A DNA stretch of 64,000 nt, from positions 62,001-126,000 of the forward strand of contig NZ_JRJU01000003.1 of the NCBI RefSeq assembly GCF_000787375.1. The letters run 5' to 3'. The DNA is from Halalkalibacter okhensis. Lineage in GTDB: Bacteria; Bacillota; Bacilli; Bacillales; Bacillaceae_D. Position 1 is the stretch's first letter; each line of letters opens with the position of its first letter. This document shows, in pieces, positions 34,007 to 42,904 of this stretch. A program made the translations under genes and the position numbers. The notes below the pieces were generated by a model. It saw only the letters and a list, made by a program, of their open reading frames with translations. It ran no database searches and had not been told where the DNA came from.

Positions 34007-34115
34007 CTTTTGCACCTTCCTTAACTTAGCCATCTTGTTGTCATTGTTCTTAGTATCTTCATTCAGCCTATCCTAAAACCACTCTTCTACGTATTTTTGA
34101 AAATAACAGAGTGAT

Positions 34116-34129
34116 CTTGTATATACAAG
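34116..34129. promoter_or_regulatory. TreR operator 1 (treA-treR)
   Basis: Perfect palindrome CTTGTATATACAAG, 110 bp upstream of treA. Confidence 0.82.
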
Positions 34130-34168
34130 TTGAGTTTACTTTGTTTCAACTAAAAAAACAAGTATCGC

Positions 34169-34206
34169 TTAAAAGCACACCAATAAAGTCCTTATTGATG
34201 TGCTTT
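34169..34206 (-). terminator. Terminator after the EIIA gene
   Basis: AAAAGCACACCAATAA / TTATTGATGTGCTTTT stem with T run, 28 bp after the EIIA stop, closing the treP-EIIA unit. Confidence 0.83.
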
Positions 34207-34233
34207 TGTTTTTTGATTTTTAGTTAATATGAA

Positions 34234-34737
34234 CTATTTCTTCAAAGTAATCGTTAATACGTTCGTTTCTGTCTTTGTCGCCGGGACGCCTGTATTTTTT
34301 TCCATTATCTCAACAACATCATCTGTATTTGTAATAATCATTGGGGTAATCGTACTAGCCGCCTTCTCACGAACAACATTTAAGTCAAACTCAATTAACT
34401 TATCTCCTCGTTTTACTTTGTCACCTGCTTTAACAAAGCTTTCGAAGCCTTCCCCATTTAAGTTCACTGTTTCTAACCCGATGTGAATTAAAATCTCCAT
34501 ACCTGATTTCGTTTTTATACCAACAGCATGTTTTGTCGGGAATACTTGTACGATTTCACCATCAACCGGGCTGACTACTTCCCCATCTTCAGGATCAAAA
34601 GCAACTCCATCCCCCATCATCTTCTGTGAGAATACTGGATCTGGAACCTCTGCTAGTTCAAGAACCTTTCCGGTAATAGGTGACGTTACTTCTACTTTGC
34701 TTTCCTTTTTTCCAAATAAACTCTTTAACATAAACAT
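34234..34737 (-). CDS. Stand-alone PTS EIIA of the glucose family
   Basis: 167 residues, a complete EIIA-Glc domain: [17 protein letters not shown] (His70) and [12 protein letters not shown] (phosphorylated His85). It is cytoplasmic and passes phosphate from HPr to an EIIB. TreP encoded 67 bp upstream has B and C domains but no A domain, so this is most likely the dedicated phosphoryl donor for trehalose uptake. In B. subtilis the EIIA for TreP comes from elsewhere. ATG 34737 has AGGAG upstream. Confidence 0.9.
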   Translation of the reverse strand: MFMLKSLFGKKESKVEVTSPITGKVLELAEVPDPVFSQKMMGDGVAFDPEDGEVVSPVDGEIVQVFPTKHAVGIKTKSGMEILIHIGLETVNLNGEGFESFVKAGDKVKRGDKLIEFDLNVVREKAASTITPMIITNTDDVVEIMEKNTGVPATKTETNVLTITLKK

Positions 34738-34760
34738 TCACTCTCCTCTAAACTTAAAAC

Positions 34761-34804
34761 AAAAAAGGAATAGCAACCACTTTTCGTGGTTGCACTCCTT
34801 TTTA
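34761..34804 (-). terminator. Hairpin between treP and the EIIA gene
   Basis: AAAAAGGAATAGCAACCAC / GTGGTTGCACTCCTTTTT with a 5-nt loop and T run. It starts right at the treP stop and could lower EIIA expression relative to treP. Confidence 0.82.
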
Positions 34805-36238
34805 TTATTTACCTAAACGCTTATATGCATTTACACCCATTTTCGATTTAGCAAAAATCATTGTTAATATAATTGGGACAACAATGGCTATCACCATTGC
34901 CACAGCGAACATAAGCATATGTTGTACTTGAATAGAAAGAATTCCTGGAATACCACCTACACCAATGGAATTCGCCATAACCCCACTACCAACTGAAACA
35001 ATCGCTGCTAAACTTGAGCCGATGATCGCTGCAAGGAATGGGAATCCATATCGTAAGTTAATCCCAAAGATCGCTGGCTCCGTTACACCTAAATAACATG
35101 AAATCGAAGCTGGAACCGATACTTGCTTTTCTTTCTCGTCTCTTCTATTGATGATAATCATTGCTACAACGGCAGAACCTTGAGCAATATTAGATAAAGC
35201 AATCATTGGCCATAAGTTCGTTCCACCGAATTCACTCATTAGTTGTAAATCAATCGCATTTGTCATGTGATGAAGTCCAGTGATAACTAATGGTGCATAA
35301 GCAAATCCGAATACAGCAGCAAATAACCAACCAAACGTGGACGTTAAGCCCGTGTAAACAACATTAGAAACCCAAGAACCAATTGTCCAACCGATTGGAC
35401 CTAGTACAACATGAGCCACTAAAACAGCAGGAATCAATGCAAAGAATGGAACAAAAATCATTGAAATGACACTTGGAATCACCTTACGTAAACCTAACTC
35501 TAAATACGCAAGAACAAAACCAGCAAGAATAGCTGGAATCACTTGAGCTTGGTAACCGATCATCTCTACTTGTGCAAAACCAAAATCCCAGAAAGGAATC
35601 TCCTCTGTACCAGCTACTCCATAAGCATTTAATAACTGTGGAGAAACCAATGTAATACCTAAGACAATACCAAGAATTTGAGTTGTTCCCATTTTTCTTG
35701 ATATCGCCCACGTAATCCCAACAGGTAAGAAGTGGAATATCGCTTCACCTATTAACCATAAGAACGCATGAGCCCCGGCCCAGAATTGAGAAACCTCTAC
35801 TAACGTTTGCGTTCCACCATTCATCATATTAATTTCGCCAATCACATTTCTAAAACCTAAAATAAGACCCCCGACAACTAGTGCTGGAATTAATGGTGTG
35901 AAAATATCAGCAAGATGTCCAATTAGACGTTGTAAGAAATTCATATTTTGTTTAGCGGCTTCTTTCGCCTCTTCTTTAGATGTGTCACCAACACCAGCTA
36001 TCTTTGTAAATTCATTATAAAATGATGCGACCTCATTCCCAACGATCACTTGGAATTGTCCCGCTTGTGTAAATGTTCCTTTAACAATGGCAATCTCTTC
36101 TACTTTTTTGATATCAGCTTTACTCGTATCATTTAAAACGAATCTCATTCGAGTAGCACAGTGAGTGACAACTGAGATGTTTTCGCTTCCACCTATATAT
36201 TCGAGCAACTGTTTGGCTGAATCTGTATATTTGCTCAT
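34805..36238 (-). CDS. treP: Trehalose-specific PTS enzyme EIIBC
   Basis: 477 residues: EIIB (~1-80, phosphorylated Cys27 in VTHCATRMRF) and EIIC (~105-477, about ten membrane helices, with GLHHMTNAIDLQL and YLGVTEPAIFGINL). It imports trehalose as trehalose-6-phosphate. It lacks an EIIA domain; one is supplied by the next gene. ATG 36238 has GGGGG seven bases upstream; an ATG twelve codons earlier is rejected. Two TreR-type palindromes lie in its promoter region. Confidence 0.95.
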   Translation of the reverse strand: MSKYTDSAKQLLEYIGGSENISVVTHCATRMRFVLNDTSKADIKKVEEIAIVKGTFTQAGQFQVIVGNEVASFYNEFTKIAGVGDTSKEEAKEAAKQNMNFLQRLIGHLADIFTPLIPALVVGGLILGFRNVIGEINMMNGGTQTLVEVSQFWAGAHAFLWLIGEAIFHFLPVGITWAISRKMGTTQILGIVLGITLVSPQLLNAYGVAGTEEIPFWDFGFAQVEMIGYQAQVIPAILAGFVLAYLELGLRKVIPSVISMIFVPFFALIPAVLVAHVVLGPIGWTIGSWVSNVVYTGLTSTFGWLFAAVFGFAYAPLVITGLHHMTNAIDLQLMSEFGGTNLWPMIALSNIAQGSAVVAMIIINRRDEKEKQVSVPASISCYLGVTEPAIFGINLRYGFPFLAAIIGSSLAAIVSVGSGVMANSIGVGGIPGILSIQVQHMLMFAVAMVIAIVVPIILTMIFAKSKMGVNAYKRLGK

Positions 36239-36286
36239 TTTTATCCCCCTTTTTTCACTTTCATAACAAAACATTTATTTTTACTA

Positions 36287-36300
36287 TTTGTATATACAAG
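36287..36300. promoter_or_regulatory. TreR operator 2 (treP proximal)
   Basis: TTTGTATATACAAG, one mismatch from the perfect palindrome at 34116. Confidence 0.8.
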
Positions 36301-36322
36301 TTTTGTTTGCGTTTTCATTCTA

Positions 36323-36338
36323 ACTTGTATGTACAAGT
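36323..36338. promoter_or_regulatory. TreR operator 3 (treP distal)
   Basis: ACTTGTATGTACAAGT, nearly perfect palindrome, 37 bp centre to centre from operator 2. The rest of the region to 36470 shows only AT-rich DNA. Confidence 0.82.
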
Positions 36339-36473
36339 ATGTCAATGATATTTTATTTTAAATTTTTATCCTCTATTTAAGAACGATCTTCTATAAGACT
36401 GTTTTCATATTTTGCCTTAAAGGAGCAGAGATATTCCCCTTTAGTTGAAGCTATCAATAAGCCCCCATAAAAA

Positions 36474-36510
36474 TGGGTGTCACAAAAGTTTTAATCTTTT
36501 GTAACACCCT
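36474..36510 (-). terminator. Flippase gene terminator
   Basis: GGGTGTCACAAAAG / CTTTTGTAACACCC stem 23 bp after the stop at 36533. Confidence 0.78.
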
Positions 36511-36532
36511 CAAAATGACAGTATCATTTGGT

Positions 36533-37846
36533 TTATTTTTTTTGTAACAATAAATTTACATTAATTTTTTTGCAAATCGTTAAATAATGTAAGAACGTTA
36601 GCAACACGGCCCCCATGTTCATCCCTAAAATAATTCCATCCATTTGTAAACTTGGATTCGACCCTAACACATACATCATCACAAAAGAAAAAACCGTCGA
36701 GTAAAGCGCATGAACAAACGCATCCTTCACAAGTCCAAGTCCAATTAAATAGGCTTGCATCGGAATAACAAAAAAATGAAATAAGAAATACGGAACGAGC
36801 AATTGCAAATAACGAATAGCCGGTGAGTTCTCAAAGAAAAGACTCGTTAACGGTTCAGCAAAGAAGTAAAAGACAGCCACAGCAGGTATTCCATATGCAG
36901 CTGTTAATACCATCACTTTTCGTAAAAGAGATCGCAGCCTTGCCACCTCTCCTCTTGAGTAAGCCTCAGACACCGTTGGGATTAACACAATCAACAAGGA
37001 ATGAGCAATAAAAGCAGGAAAAAAACCAATGGTAAATGCAACTCCCGCCATTTTTCCATATTGCACCATTGCCAGCGAATCAATCATTCCTGCTCTCACT
37101 AACGTTTCTTTAATAAAAAATGGTTTAACAGCAAATGTTGCCGCATGAAAAATTCGTAATCCGGTTGTTGGTATCGACACTTCGAGCAAGCTTTTCCGAA
37201 CTTTACTACCTGATAGGTTTGCTCTTGGCTCTTTCTTTAATGCTCTCATCTGGATTAAAAAAGCAATAAATAAAAAGCTAAGTACAAGAAACTCACTCGC
37301 AATTAACGTGCATAATGCAACCAGCAATGCTACTTCTGCTTCAAATGAAGTTAATGTAAATAAAAGAATTAACAAAATAAGCTGCCCCGCACGTCTAAGG
37401 AAGTTGGCAAATGCAATCTTCCCCATTTTTTGTGCACCCATGAAATATCCCCTTGCAACCGAGGAAAAAGAAATGATTGGTATTAAACATAGGAACAACC
37501 ATGGAACAAGCGGATGATAGCGGTCAAACACAGGAATGATCGGTAGAATCCATACTGCTAGCAAAGAAAAGACAATGGTGCATATTGTCGCAAATTTTAA
37601 TGCATGCACTAGCATACTGCGATGGAAAATAACATCTTTCTCCGCAACAAATTTCGAAATCGAAATAGGCAGCTCCAAACTTGCTATAACGACAATAAAT
37701 AACACCGTCGGTAAGATGGACATGTACAACCCTAGTCCTTCTTCCCCTAACTCCCTTGCTAAAACCATATTAATTAAAAATTCTATACATTCTCCTAAAA
37801 ATGCAGCAACAATCAACAACAACGCACTTTTAAAAAAGATATTCAT
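36533..37846 (-). CDS. Polysaccharide flippase, SpoVB/MurJ-like (MOP superfamily)
   Basis: 437 residues with about twelve to fourteen hydrophobic segments and the N-terminal pattern of SpoVB/Wzx proteins (LARELGEEGLGLYMSILPTVLFI). It should flip a lipid-linked saccharide across the membrane. In Bacillus relatives such as SpoVB, YtgP and YkvU act in spore cortex or envelope synthesis; I cannot decide between them, although length fits YkvU. ATG 37846 with GGGGGAG upstream is preferred over the frame start at 37873. It lies downstream of a kinase gene with a terminator between. Confidence 0.82.
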   Translation of the reverse strand: MNIFFKSALLLIVAAFLGECIEFLINMVLARELGEEGLGLYMSILPTVLFIVVIASLELPISISKFVAEKDVIFHRSMLVHALKFATICTIVFSLLAVWILPIIPVFDRYHPLVPWLFLCLIPIISFSSVARGYFMGAQKMGKIAFANFLRRAGQLILLILLFTLTSFEAEVALLVALCTLIASEFLVLSFLFIAFLIQMRALKKEPRANLSGSKVRKSLLEVSIPTTGLRIFHAATFAVKPFFIKETLVRAGMIDSLAMVQYGKMAGVAFTIGFFPAFIAHSLLIVLIPTVSEAYSRGEVARLRSLLRKVMVLTAAYGIPAVAVFYFFAEPLTSLFFENSPAIRYLQLLVPYFLFHFFVIPMQAYLIGLGLVKDAFVHALYSTVFSFVMMYVLGSNPSLQMDGIILGMNMGAVLLTFLHYLTICKKINVNLLLQKK

Positions 37847-37940
37847 TGTTTCTCTCCCCCACATCCTGTCCAATTAATTTATATGAGACAAGTTGCTAAA
37901 ATATGGTTGAGAAAACAAGATTCATTTAAAAACAACAAAA

Positions 37941-37967
37941 AAACCAAGCTTGTATACTAAGCTCGGA
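37941..37967 (-). terminator. Terminator of the KinB-like kinase gene
   Basis: CCAAGCTT / AAGCTCGG stem with seven T residues on the minus strand. Confidence 0.72.
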
Positions 37968-38026
37968 TGTAAATATTTTATGTATGGATCTTTTTAACTG
38001 CTTCGTTACTATAGACTTCCGTTTCA

Positions 38027-39322
38027 TCACTCATTCAAGGTTAGGGCAACTTCTAATGTCGGTTTTGTTCTTTCGTTTATTGGCATAACAATAGTTACCT
38101 TTGTTCCTACATTCACCCGACTTTCGTATCTGAGTGTACCGCCCATTTCCTCAATAATTCTAAATGACACCACGGTCCCAAGACCTGTTCCCTTTTCTTT
38201 TGTAGAATAAAAAACTGTCCCAATATTAGCCAGCTGTTCTGGACTCATTCCTTTGCCGGTATCTGTAATGGTTAGTCTGACTACCGTTTTATCCTCTTCA
38301 ACCTTCACTCTGACTTGCCCTTTTTCTGGTGTTGCTTCAATCGCATTTTTTATTAAGTTGATTAATACTTGCTTAAACTGATTTTTATCACAGCTTATTA
38401 ACGTATTCTCTGTCCCTACAATATGTAATTCGACATTCTCTTTAAGAGAATAAGGGGTTACAAAGCTAATAATCTCATTTAAAATTTGATTTACTTCAAT
38501 GACCTCAATATTCTTAAATTGTGGTTTAGCAAAGTTTAAATAATCACTTATAATTTGCTCCGCCCGATTCATTTCACATAAGGCAATATTAAAATATTCT
38601 TTCTTCTTTCCTTTTTCATCTTTTTGCATTAATTGCAAAAAGCCTTTAACAACAGTTAATGGGTTCCGCACTTCATGGGCAATGGAAGCAGCTAGCTCAC
38701 TAATTGCATTTAATTTCACGGCTCTTTGCATTTCTTCTTGCATCCGCTTTCTTTCTGACAATTGCTCGAGAAGTAATGTGGCAAAACCAACGGAAATTAC
38801 ATTAGCCCCAATAAACACAAAGATGTAAAAAATAATATGACCTATTTGTCCATTTAAACGACCTATTAAATCTAGATAAACAAGCAAAAGGGTGATTTGA
38901 GCAAGAGCAGGCCAAAATACCAACATTATTGTAAAGTTAACTCTCTGCCACTTTGCCAATATCTGTTGATAACGATTGGTAAACAGATAAAAAAGAATCG
39001 AGGAACCAATAATTACAGCAAGCCCAATAATAAAATGTTCCCCACCTATAATGGTTCTTGTTAGAAGAGCCACCGCGCATACCGCCCAACCGGCTTTCGT
39101 ACCTCCATATAAAAAAGCAAGCAATAACAACGCATGACGAAGGTCCCAATGTAACCCTTGTTCCTCAAAAGAAAAAACGATGCATAAAATCGTTGCTATT
39201 CCAAATAAAACAACTAAGACCGATTTAGACTGTTTTTCTTTGCTCTCATTAAGAAAAAGGGTAACAACTAAAATAGGCATCAATACAATTAAAAGGTGTA
39301 ACAGTAGTTTCTCTGCGATCAT
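38027..39322 (-). CDS. Membrane sensor histidine kinase, KinB-like
   Basis: 431 residues. Residues ~5-185 form about six transmembrane helices with no large extracellular domain. The kinase part follows, with His216 in ASIAHEVRNPLTVVKGFLQL, and ATP-binding boxes N (LINLIKNAIEAT), G1 (ITDTGKGMSPE) and G2 (KGTGLGTVVSF). The H-box is that of sporulation phosphorelay kinases, and the six-helix input resembles KinB. No response regulator lies nearby, as expected for an orphan phosphorelay kinase. The start is ATG 39322. KinB assignment is a suggestion. Confidence 0.85.
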   Translation of the reverse strand: MIAEKLLLHLLIVLMPILVVTLFLNESKEKQSKSVLVVLFGIATILCIVFSFEEQGLHWDLRHALLLLAFLYGGTKAGWAVCAVALLTRTIIGGEHFIIGLAVIIGSSILFYLFTNRYQQILAKWQRVNFTIMLVFWPALAQITLLLVYLDLIGRLNGQIGHIIFYIFVFIGANVISVGFATLLLEQLSERKRMQEEMQRAVKLNAISELAASIAHEVRNPLTVVKGFLQLMQKDEKGKKKEYFNIALCEMNRAEQIISDYLNFAKPQFKNIEVIEVNQILNEIISFVTPYSLKENVELHIVGTENTLISCDKNQFKQVLINLIKNAIEATPEKGQVRVKVEEDKTVVRLTITDTGKGMSPEQLANIGTVFYSTKEKGTGLGTVVSFRIIEEMGGTLRYESRVNVGTKVTIVMPINERTKPTLEVALTLNE

Positions 39323-39447
39323 ATAGAGGCTCCCACCTTTGTTCCACGTGCTGTGGTTTCAATTATGCTACATCAATATTCGACAGACTCCATGCTATTC
39401 CTTCAAAAAAATAGAAATTTTGTCAGAGATATTATCGAAAAACACCA

Positions 39448-39478
39448 AGAGCCCTACTCGACCTTTAGTAGGGCCTCT
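39448..39478 (-). terminator. Terminator after the aminotransferase gene
   Basis: AGAGCCCTACT / AGTAGGGCCTCT stem just beyond the stop at 39491. Confidence 0.78.
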
Positions 39479-39490
39479 AATGTATTTTAC

Positions 39491-40846
39491 CTACAAGTTA
39501 ACATTCACTGACTCTACAATGGTCTCAATAAGGAGCTTGATTTCCTCTTCATTAATGATAAGAGGCGGAGCAATCGTTAACACATTATTAAAACCAGCAA
39601 CCGTTGCGCCATTTTTCCCAATAATGACCCCCTTCTCTTTACAACTAGCAATTACGTTATTGACCAATTGAACATTCAACGGGTCTTTTGTCTCCTTATC
39701 ATTGACTAACTCAATTCCAATTAGCAATCCTTTGCCTCGTACGTCCCCTACGTTGGGATGCGGCAATAATTGCTTAATGAGTTCATCCAACATTTTAGCT
39801 CCAACCGCTTTGGCTCTTGTATAAAGTCCTTCTTTTTCCATGATCTCTAGGTTCTTTAACGCCAGTGCACAAGCCGCTGGGTTCCCACCAAACGTATTGA
39901 CATGTCTAAAATAATCATACTCATCCGAACCTTTAAAAGCCTCGTAAACCTCTTTTTTTACAGCTGTAACCGATAATGGCAAATAGGCACTTGTAATCCC
40001 TTTAGCCATCGTAATGATATCGGGCTTTACACCGTAGTTCATGAATCCAAATGGCTCTCCCGTTCGCCCAAAGCCGCAGATCACCTCATCCACAATCAGT
40101 AGCGCGCCTTTTTCCTGACACACTTCATGTACTGACTTCAAGTAATCTTCAGGCGGAAGAAGAATGCCTCCACCAGTAATAATTGGCTCCATAATAACAG
40201 CAGCTACCGTTTCAGCTAGCTCCCACACCATCATTTGTTCAATCGCTTTTACCTCTTCTCGTTCCCTCCCAGTTTTAGTCGGTACCACTGGAGATCGATA
40301 CGTATCTGGAGGAGCCACATGAAGAAACCCTGTCGTCATTGGTTCATATTTATATTTCCTTTGTGCCTGACCTGTAGCCGCTAAGGCGCCCATCGTATTT
40401 CCGTGATAAGAACGATATCTTGAGATGATTTTATATCGATTCGTTTCCCCCTTTTGTTGGTGATATTGGCGCGCCATTTTAAAGGCTGCTTCATTGGCTT
40501 CAGACCCGCTATTCGAGTAAAAAATGACGTAATCTCCACCAAGTAATTCATTTAATTTCTCTGCCAGTTCAATAGCAGGACCATGACTATGCGTAAGTGG
40601 AAAATAAGCAAGTTGCTTCATTTGTTCATAAGCCGCCTCGGCTAATTCCTCTCTCCCATACCCAACATTCACACACCAAAGACCTGACATCGCATCTAAG
40701 AAGCGATTGCCTTCTTCATCTGTTACCCATACACCTTTTGCTTCTTTAGCAATGAGAGTACTTTCTGGATTATAGGGCTTCATGCCATGCCAAACATAGG
40801 CTTCATCCTTCTTTTGATTCATACTCGTCATCTCAGATTTTGACAT
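39491..40846 (-). CDS. Class-III aminotransferase, probable beta-alanine:pyruvate aminotransferase
   Basis: 451 residues, fold-type I PLP enzyme with Asp253 (IVDEVICGFGRTG) and the Schiff-base Lys282 (DIITMAKGITSAYLPLS). YFPLTHSHGPAIELAEKL and SGSEANEAAFKMARQYH are typical of omega-amino-acid:pyruvate transaminases. Its position at the end of the preT-preA-hydA cluster suggests it removes the beta-alanine formed by reductive pyrimidine breakdown (the PydD role), giving malonic semialdehyde. The exact amino acceptor is inferred. ATG 40846 has AGGAGGAGG upstream. About 400 bp and a hairpin separate it from the preceding gene. Confidence 0.85.
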   Translation of the reverse strand: MSKSEMTSMNQKKDEAYVWHGMKPYNPESTLIAKEAKGVWVTDEEGNRFLDAMSGLWCVNVGYGREELAEAAYEQMKQLAYFPLTHSHGPAIELAEKLNELLGGDYVIFYSNSGSEANEAAFKMARQYHQQKGETNRYKIISRYRSYHGNTMGALAATGQAQRKYKYEPMTTGFLHVAPPDTYRSPVVPTKTGREREEVKAIEQMMVWELAETVAAVIMEPIITGGGILLPPEDYLKSVHEVCQEKGALLIVDEVICGFGRTGEPFGFMNYGVKPDIITMAKGITSAYLPLSVTAVKKEVYEAFKGSDEYDYFRHVNTFGGNPAACALALKNLEIMEKEGLYTRAKAVGAKMLDELIKQLLPHPNVGDVRGKGLLIGIELVNDKETKDPLNVQLVNNVIASCKEKGVIIGKNGATVAGFNNVLTIAPPLIINEEEIKLLIETIVESVNVNL

Positions 40847-40999
40847 AATACCTCCTCCTAACCTTTTTACATTTTTATTTATTGGCTCTGGGATTTAGAC
40901 ACGATATTATTACAATTTCTCTCCTTTATTATCAGCGAATCAAGTTCTAATAGCATTAGACAATATGTAAAAGCAAACATGGTCTCTCTCAACATGCAA

Positions 41000-41032
41000 A
41001 GAGCTGAGAAAGATCGATTTTTTCTCAGCTCT
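41000..41032. terminator. Hairpin in the aminotransferase upstream region
   Basis: Perfect 12-bp stem AGAGCTGAGAAA / TTTCTCAGCTCT. It probably ends the preT-preA-hydA transcript; the T run is weak. The rest of 40847-41242 holds no convincing ORF. Confidence 0.75.
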
Positions 41033-41242
41033 AAACGGCCTTGCTTATCACCAACCCTTTCACGTTTTCTTAAACTTTCAAGAAACGATCATCCATTCAA
41101 TTAATAATCGACACTGAATCCATCAACTCACCCCTAGCAAGGATTCATTTTTTCTACATCGACGAAAAATTGTCTGCTTAAGACAAAACAACTGTACAGC
41201 CGTTTCCTGCTTCGATACACTATTAGCGCCTCTAACAATATA

Positions 41243-41464
41243 CTAGCTTTGTTGCCTTTCAAGCATTTTTGTAGCAAAATACTTTCGGGCGTCAGCTGTT
41301 TGTATATGCAGTTGAACATAGTCTTCGTCTTCTTTTCCGCCCAACCGTAAAAAATCGACGAATGCTCCACTTAAATTCTCGATTACTTTTGTGATTTCAT
41401 AGCCTTTTTCAAGCAGCATATCCACTTTTTCACGTTCTGTTACGTACTGCTGATAATCTGACAT
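41243..41464 (-). CDS. Small protein of the pyrimidine cluster, unknown function
   Basis: 73 residues, acidic and probably helical (begins MSDYQQYVTEREKVDMLLEK; includes YVQLHIQTADARKYFATKML). No Cys pair or membrane segment. ATG 41464 starts 3 bp after the hydA stop, with GGAGGTG inside the hydA 3' end, so it was translationally coupled to hydA. Small uncharacterised proteins have been noted beside reductive pyrimidine genes elsewhere, but I cannot name this one with confidence. Now that hydA is broken, its translation may be affected. Confidence 0.72.
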   Translation of the reverse strand: MSDYQQYVTEREKVDMLLEKGYEITKVIENLSGAFVDFLRLGGKEDEDYVQLHIQTADARKYFATKMLERQQS

Positions 41465-41467
41465 GCT

Positions 41468-42888
41468 TCACACCTCCACTTGTAAAGACGATTCATTTAC
41501 GAGTGTTTCATAAGTAGGTCCAAATTTTTGCCGTTTTATATACTTGCCTGCCCCCTCTACTCCAACAAACACTTTCTCACGAATTACAAATTCACCTCGT
41601 GATAAAACCGTGACTGGTTCGCCTGTCACTTTCATTCCTTCAAATGGGTTATAATCGACCGCCATGTGATGAGTAGAAGCAGAAATTACACGTTCGGCAT
41701 TTGGATCAAACAAAACTAAGTCAGCATCTGTCCCAACTGCAATGGTTCCCTTTTTCGGAAACAATCCAAATAATTTTGCTGACCTAGTTGACGTGAGATC
41801 AACAAATTGTTGCAATGAAATTCTACCTTTTTTGACCCCTTCTGAAAATAACAAACTAACACGATCTTCAATAATCGGCCCACCATTTGGTATTTTTGTA
41901 AAGTCACCTTTGCCTAGATCCTTTTGACCGTTAAAATCAAAAGAACATTGATCGGATCCCAGTGTTTGAAGCTGTCCTGTTTTCAAGGCATTCCAAAGAA
42001 CTTCTTGATGCGACTTCTCTCGTAATGGTGGGGACCAAACATACTTAGCTCCTTCAAAGTCAGGCTTATCTAAGTAAGTTTCATCGAGAACTAAATATTG
42101 AGGGCACGTTTCTCCGTACACTTGAATTCCCTTTTGTCTGGCTTCAGTAATCTTTTCCACAGCTTCTGCACAAGAAACATGAACAACATAAAGCTGCGAG
42201 TCCGCTAACCCTGTTAATTGTGTCCTGTTGCTTCTCCCTCTATTTCAGACGGCCTTGTTTTTGCGTGGTATATGGGGTCCGTTTGTCCATTCGCTAGTGC
42301 TTGTTTTGTCAAATATTCAATCACATCGCCATTTTCTGCATGAACCATGACGAGACTACCAAGATCTCTTGCTGCAATTAACGTCCGGAATAACGTTTCA
42401 TCATCTGCTTGAAAGACATTTTTGTAGGCCATAAAAACTTTAAACGATGTAATTCCCTCATCCTCTATCACAGATGGGAGTTGTTCTAATACGGAATCAT
42501 TCATTTCCCCAACCATTAAGTGAAAGCTATAATCTATCACTGCTTTATGCTCTGATTTCGCGTGCCAACGATCAATGGCAGCTTGAAGTGGTTCTCCTTT
42601 ATTCGTAAGGCAAAAATCGATTATTGTTGTTGTTCCTCCAAAAGCAGCTGCTTTTGTTCCCGTTGCAAAATCATCCTTCGTTACCGTACCTCCAAACGGC
42701 ATTTCTAGATGCGTATGTGGGTCAATGCCACCTGGAAAAACATATAATCCAGTTGCATCGACTATTTCTGCCCCTTCTGCCGTTATTTTTTCCCCAATTG
42801 CTGAAATTGTCGACCCTTCAATTAATACATCAGCTTGATATTCATCTGTTGCCGTGACAATCGTTCCATTTTTAATGATTTTTTTCAT
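41468..42888 (-). pseudogene. hydA: Dihydropyrimidinase, frameshifted
   Basis: Two adjacent frames encode the two halves of one dihydropyrimidinase (expected ~460-470 residues). 42214-42888 gives the N-terminal half: GGIDPHTHLEMPF metal site, FKVFMAYK with the carbamylated Lys, VMVHAENGD. It ends EGEATGHN then TAA. 41468-42210 continues in another frame with LADSQLYVVHVSCAEAV, GETCPQYLVLDE and GSDQCSF. Relatives read EATGRAIALTGLAD at the junction; here only 11 nt lie between the codons for ATG and GLAD instead of 18, a 7-nt loss near 42212-42223. Metal ligands are split between frames, so the product should be inactive. ATG 42888 has GGAGGGG upstream. Confidence 0.85.
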
Positions 42889-42904
42889 CTAATCATCCCC
42901 TCCG

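Noticed and set aside
41468-42160. Second half of hydA as an independent gene
   Set aside because: It begins mid-domain, lacks a ribosome binding site, and the frame extends upstream into continuous dihydropyrimidinase homology.
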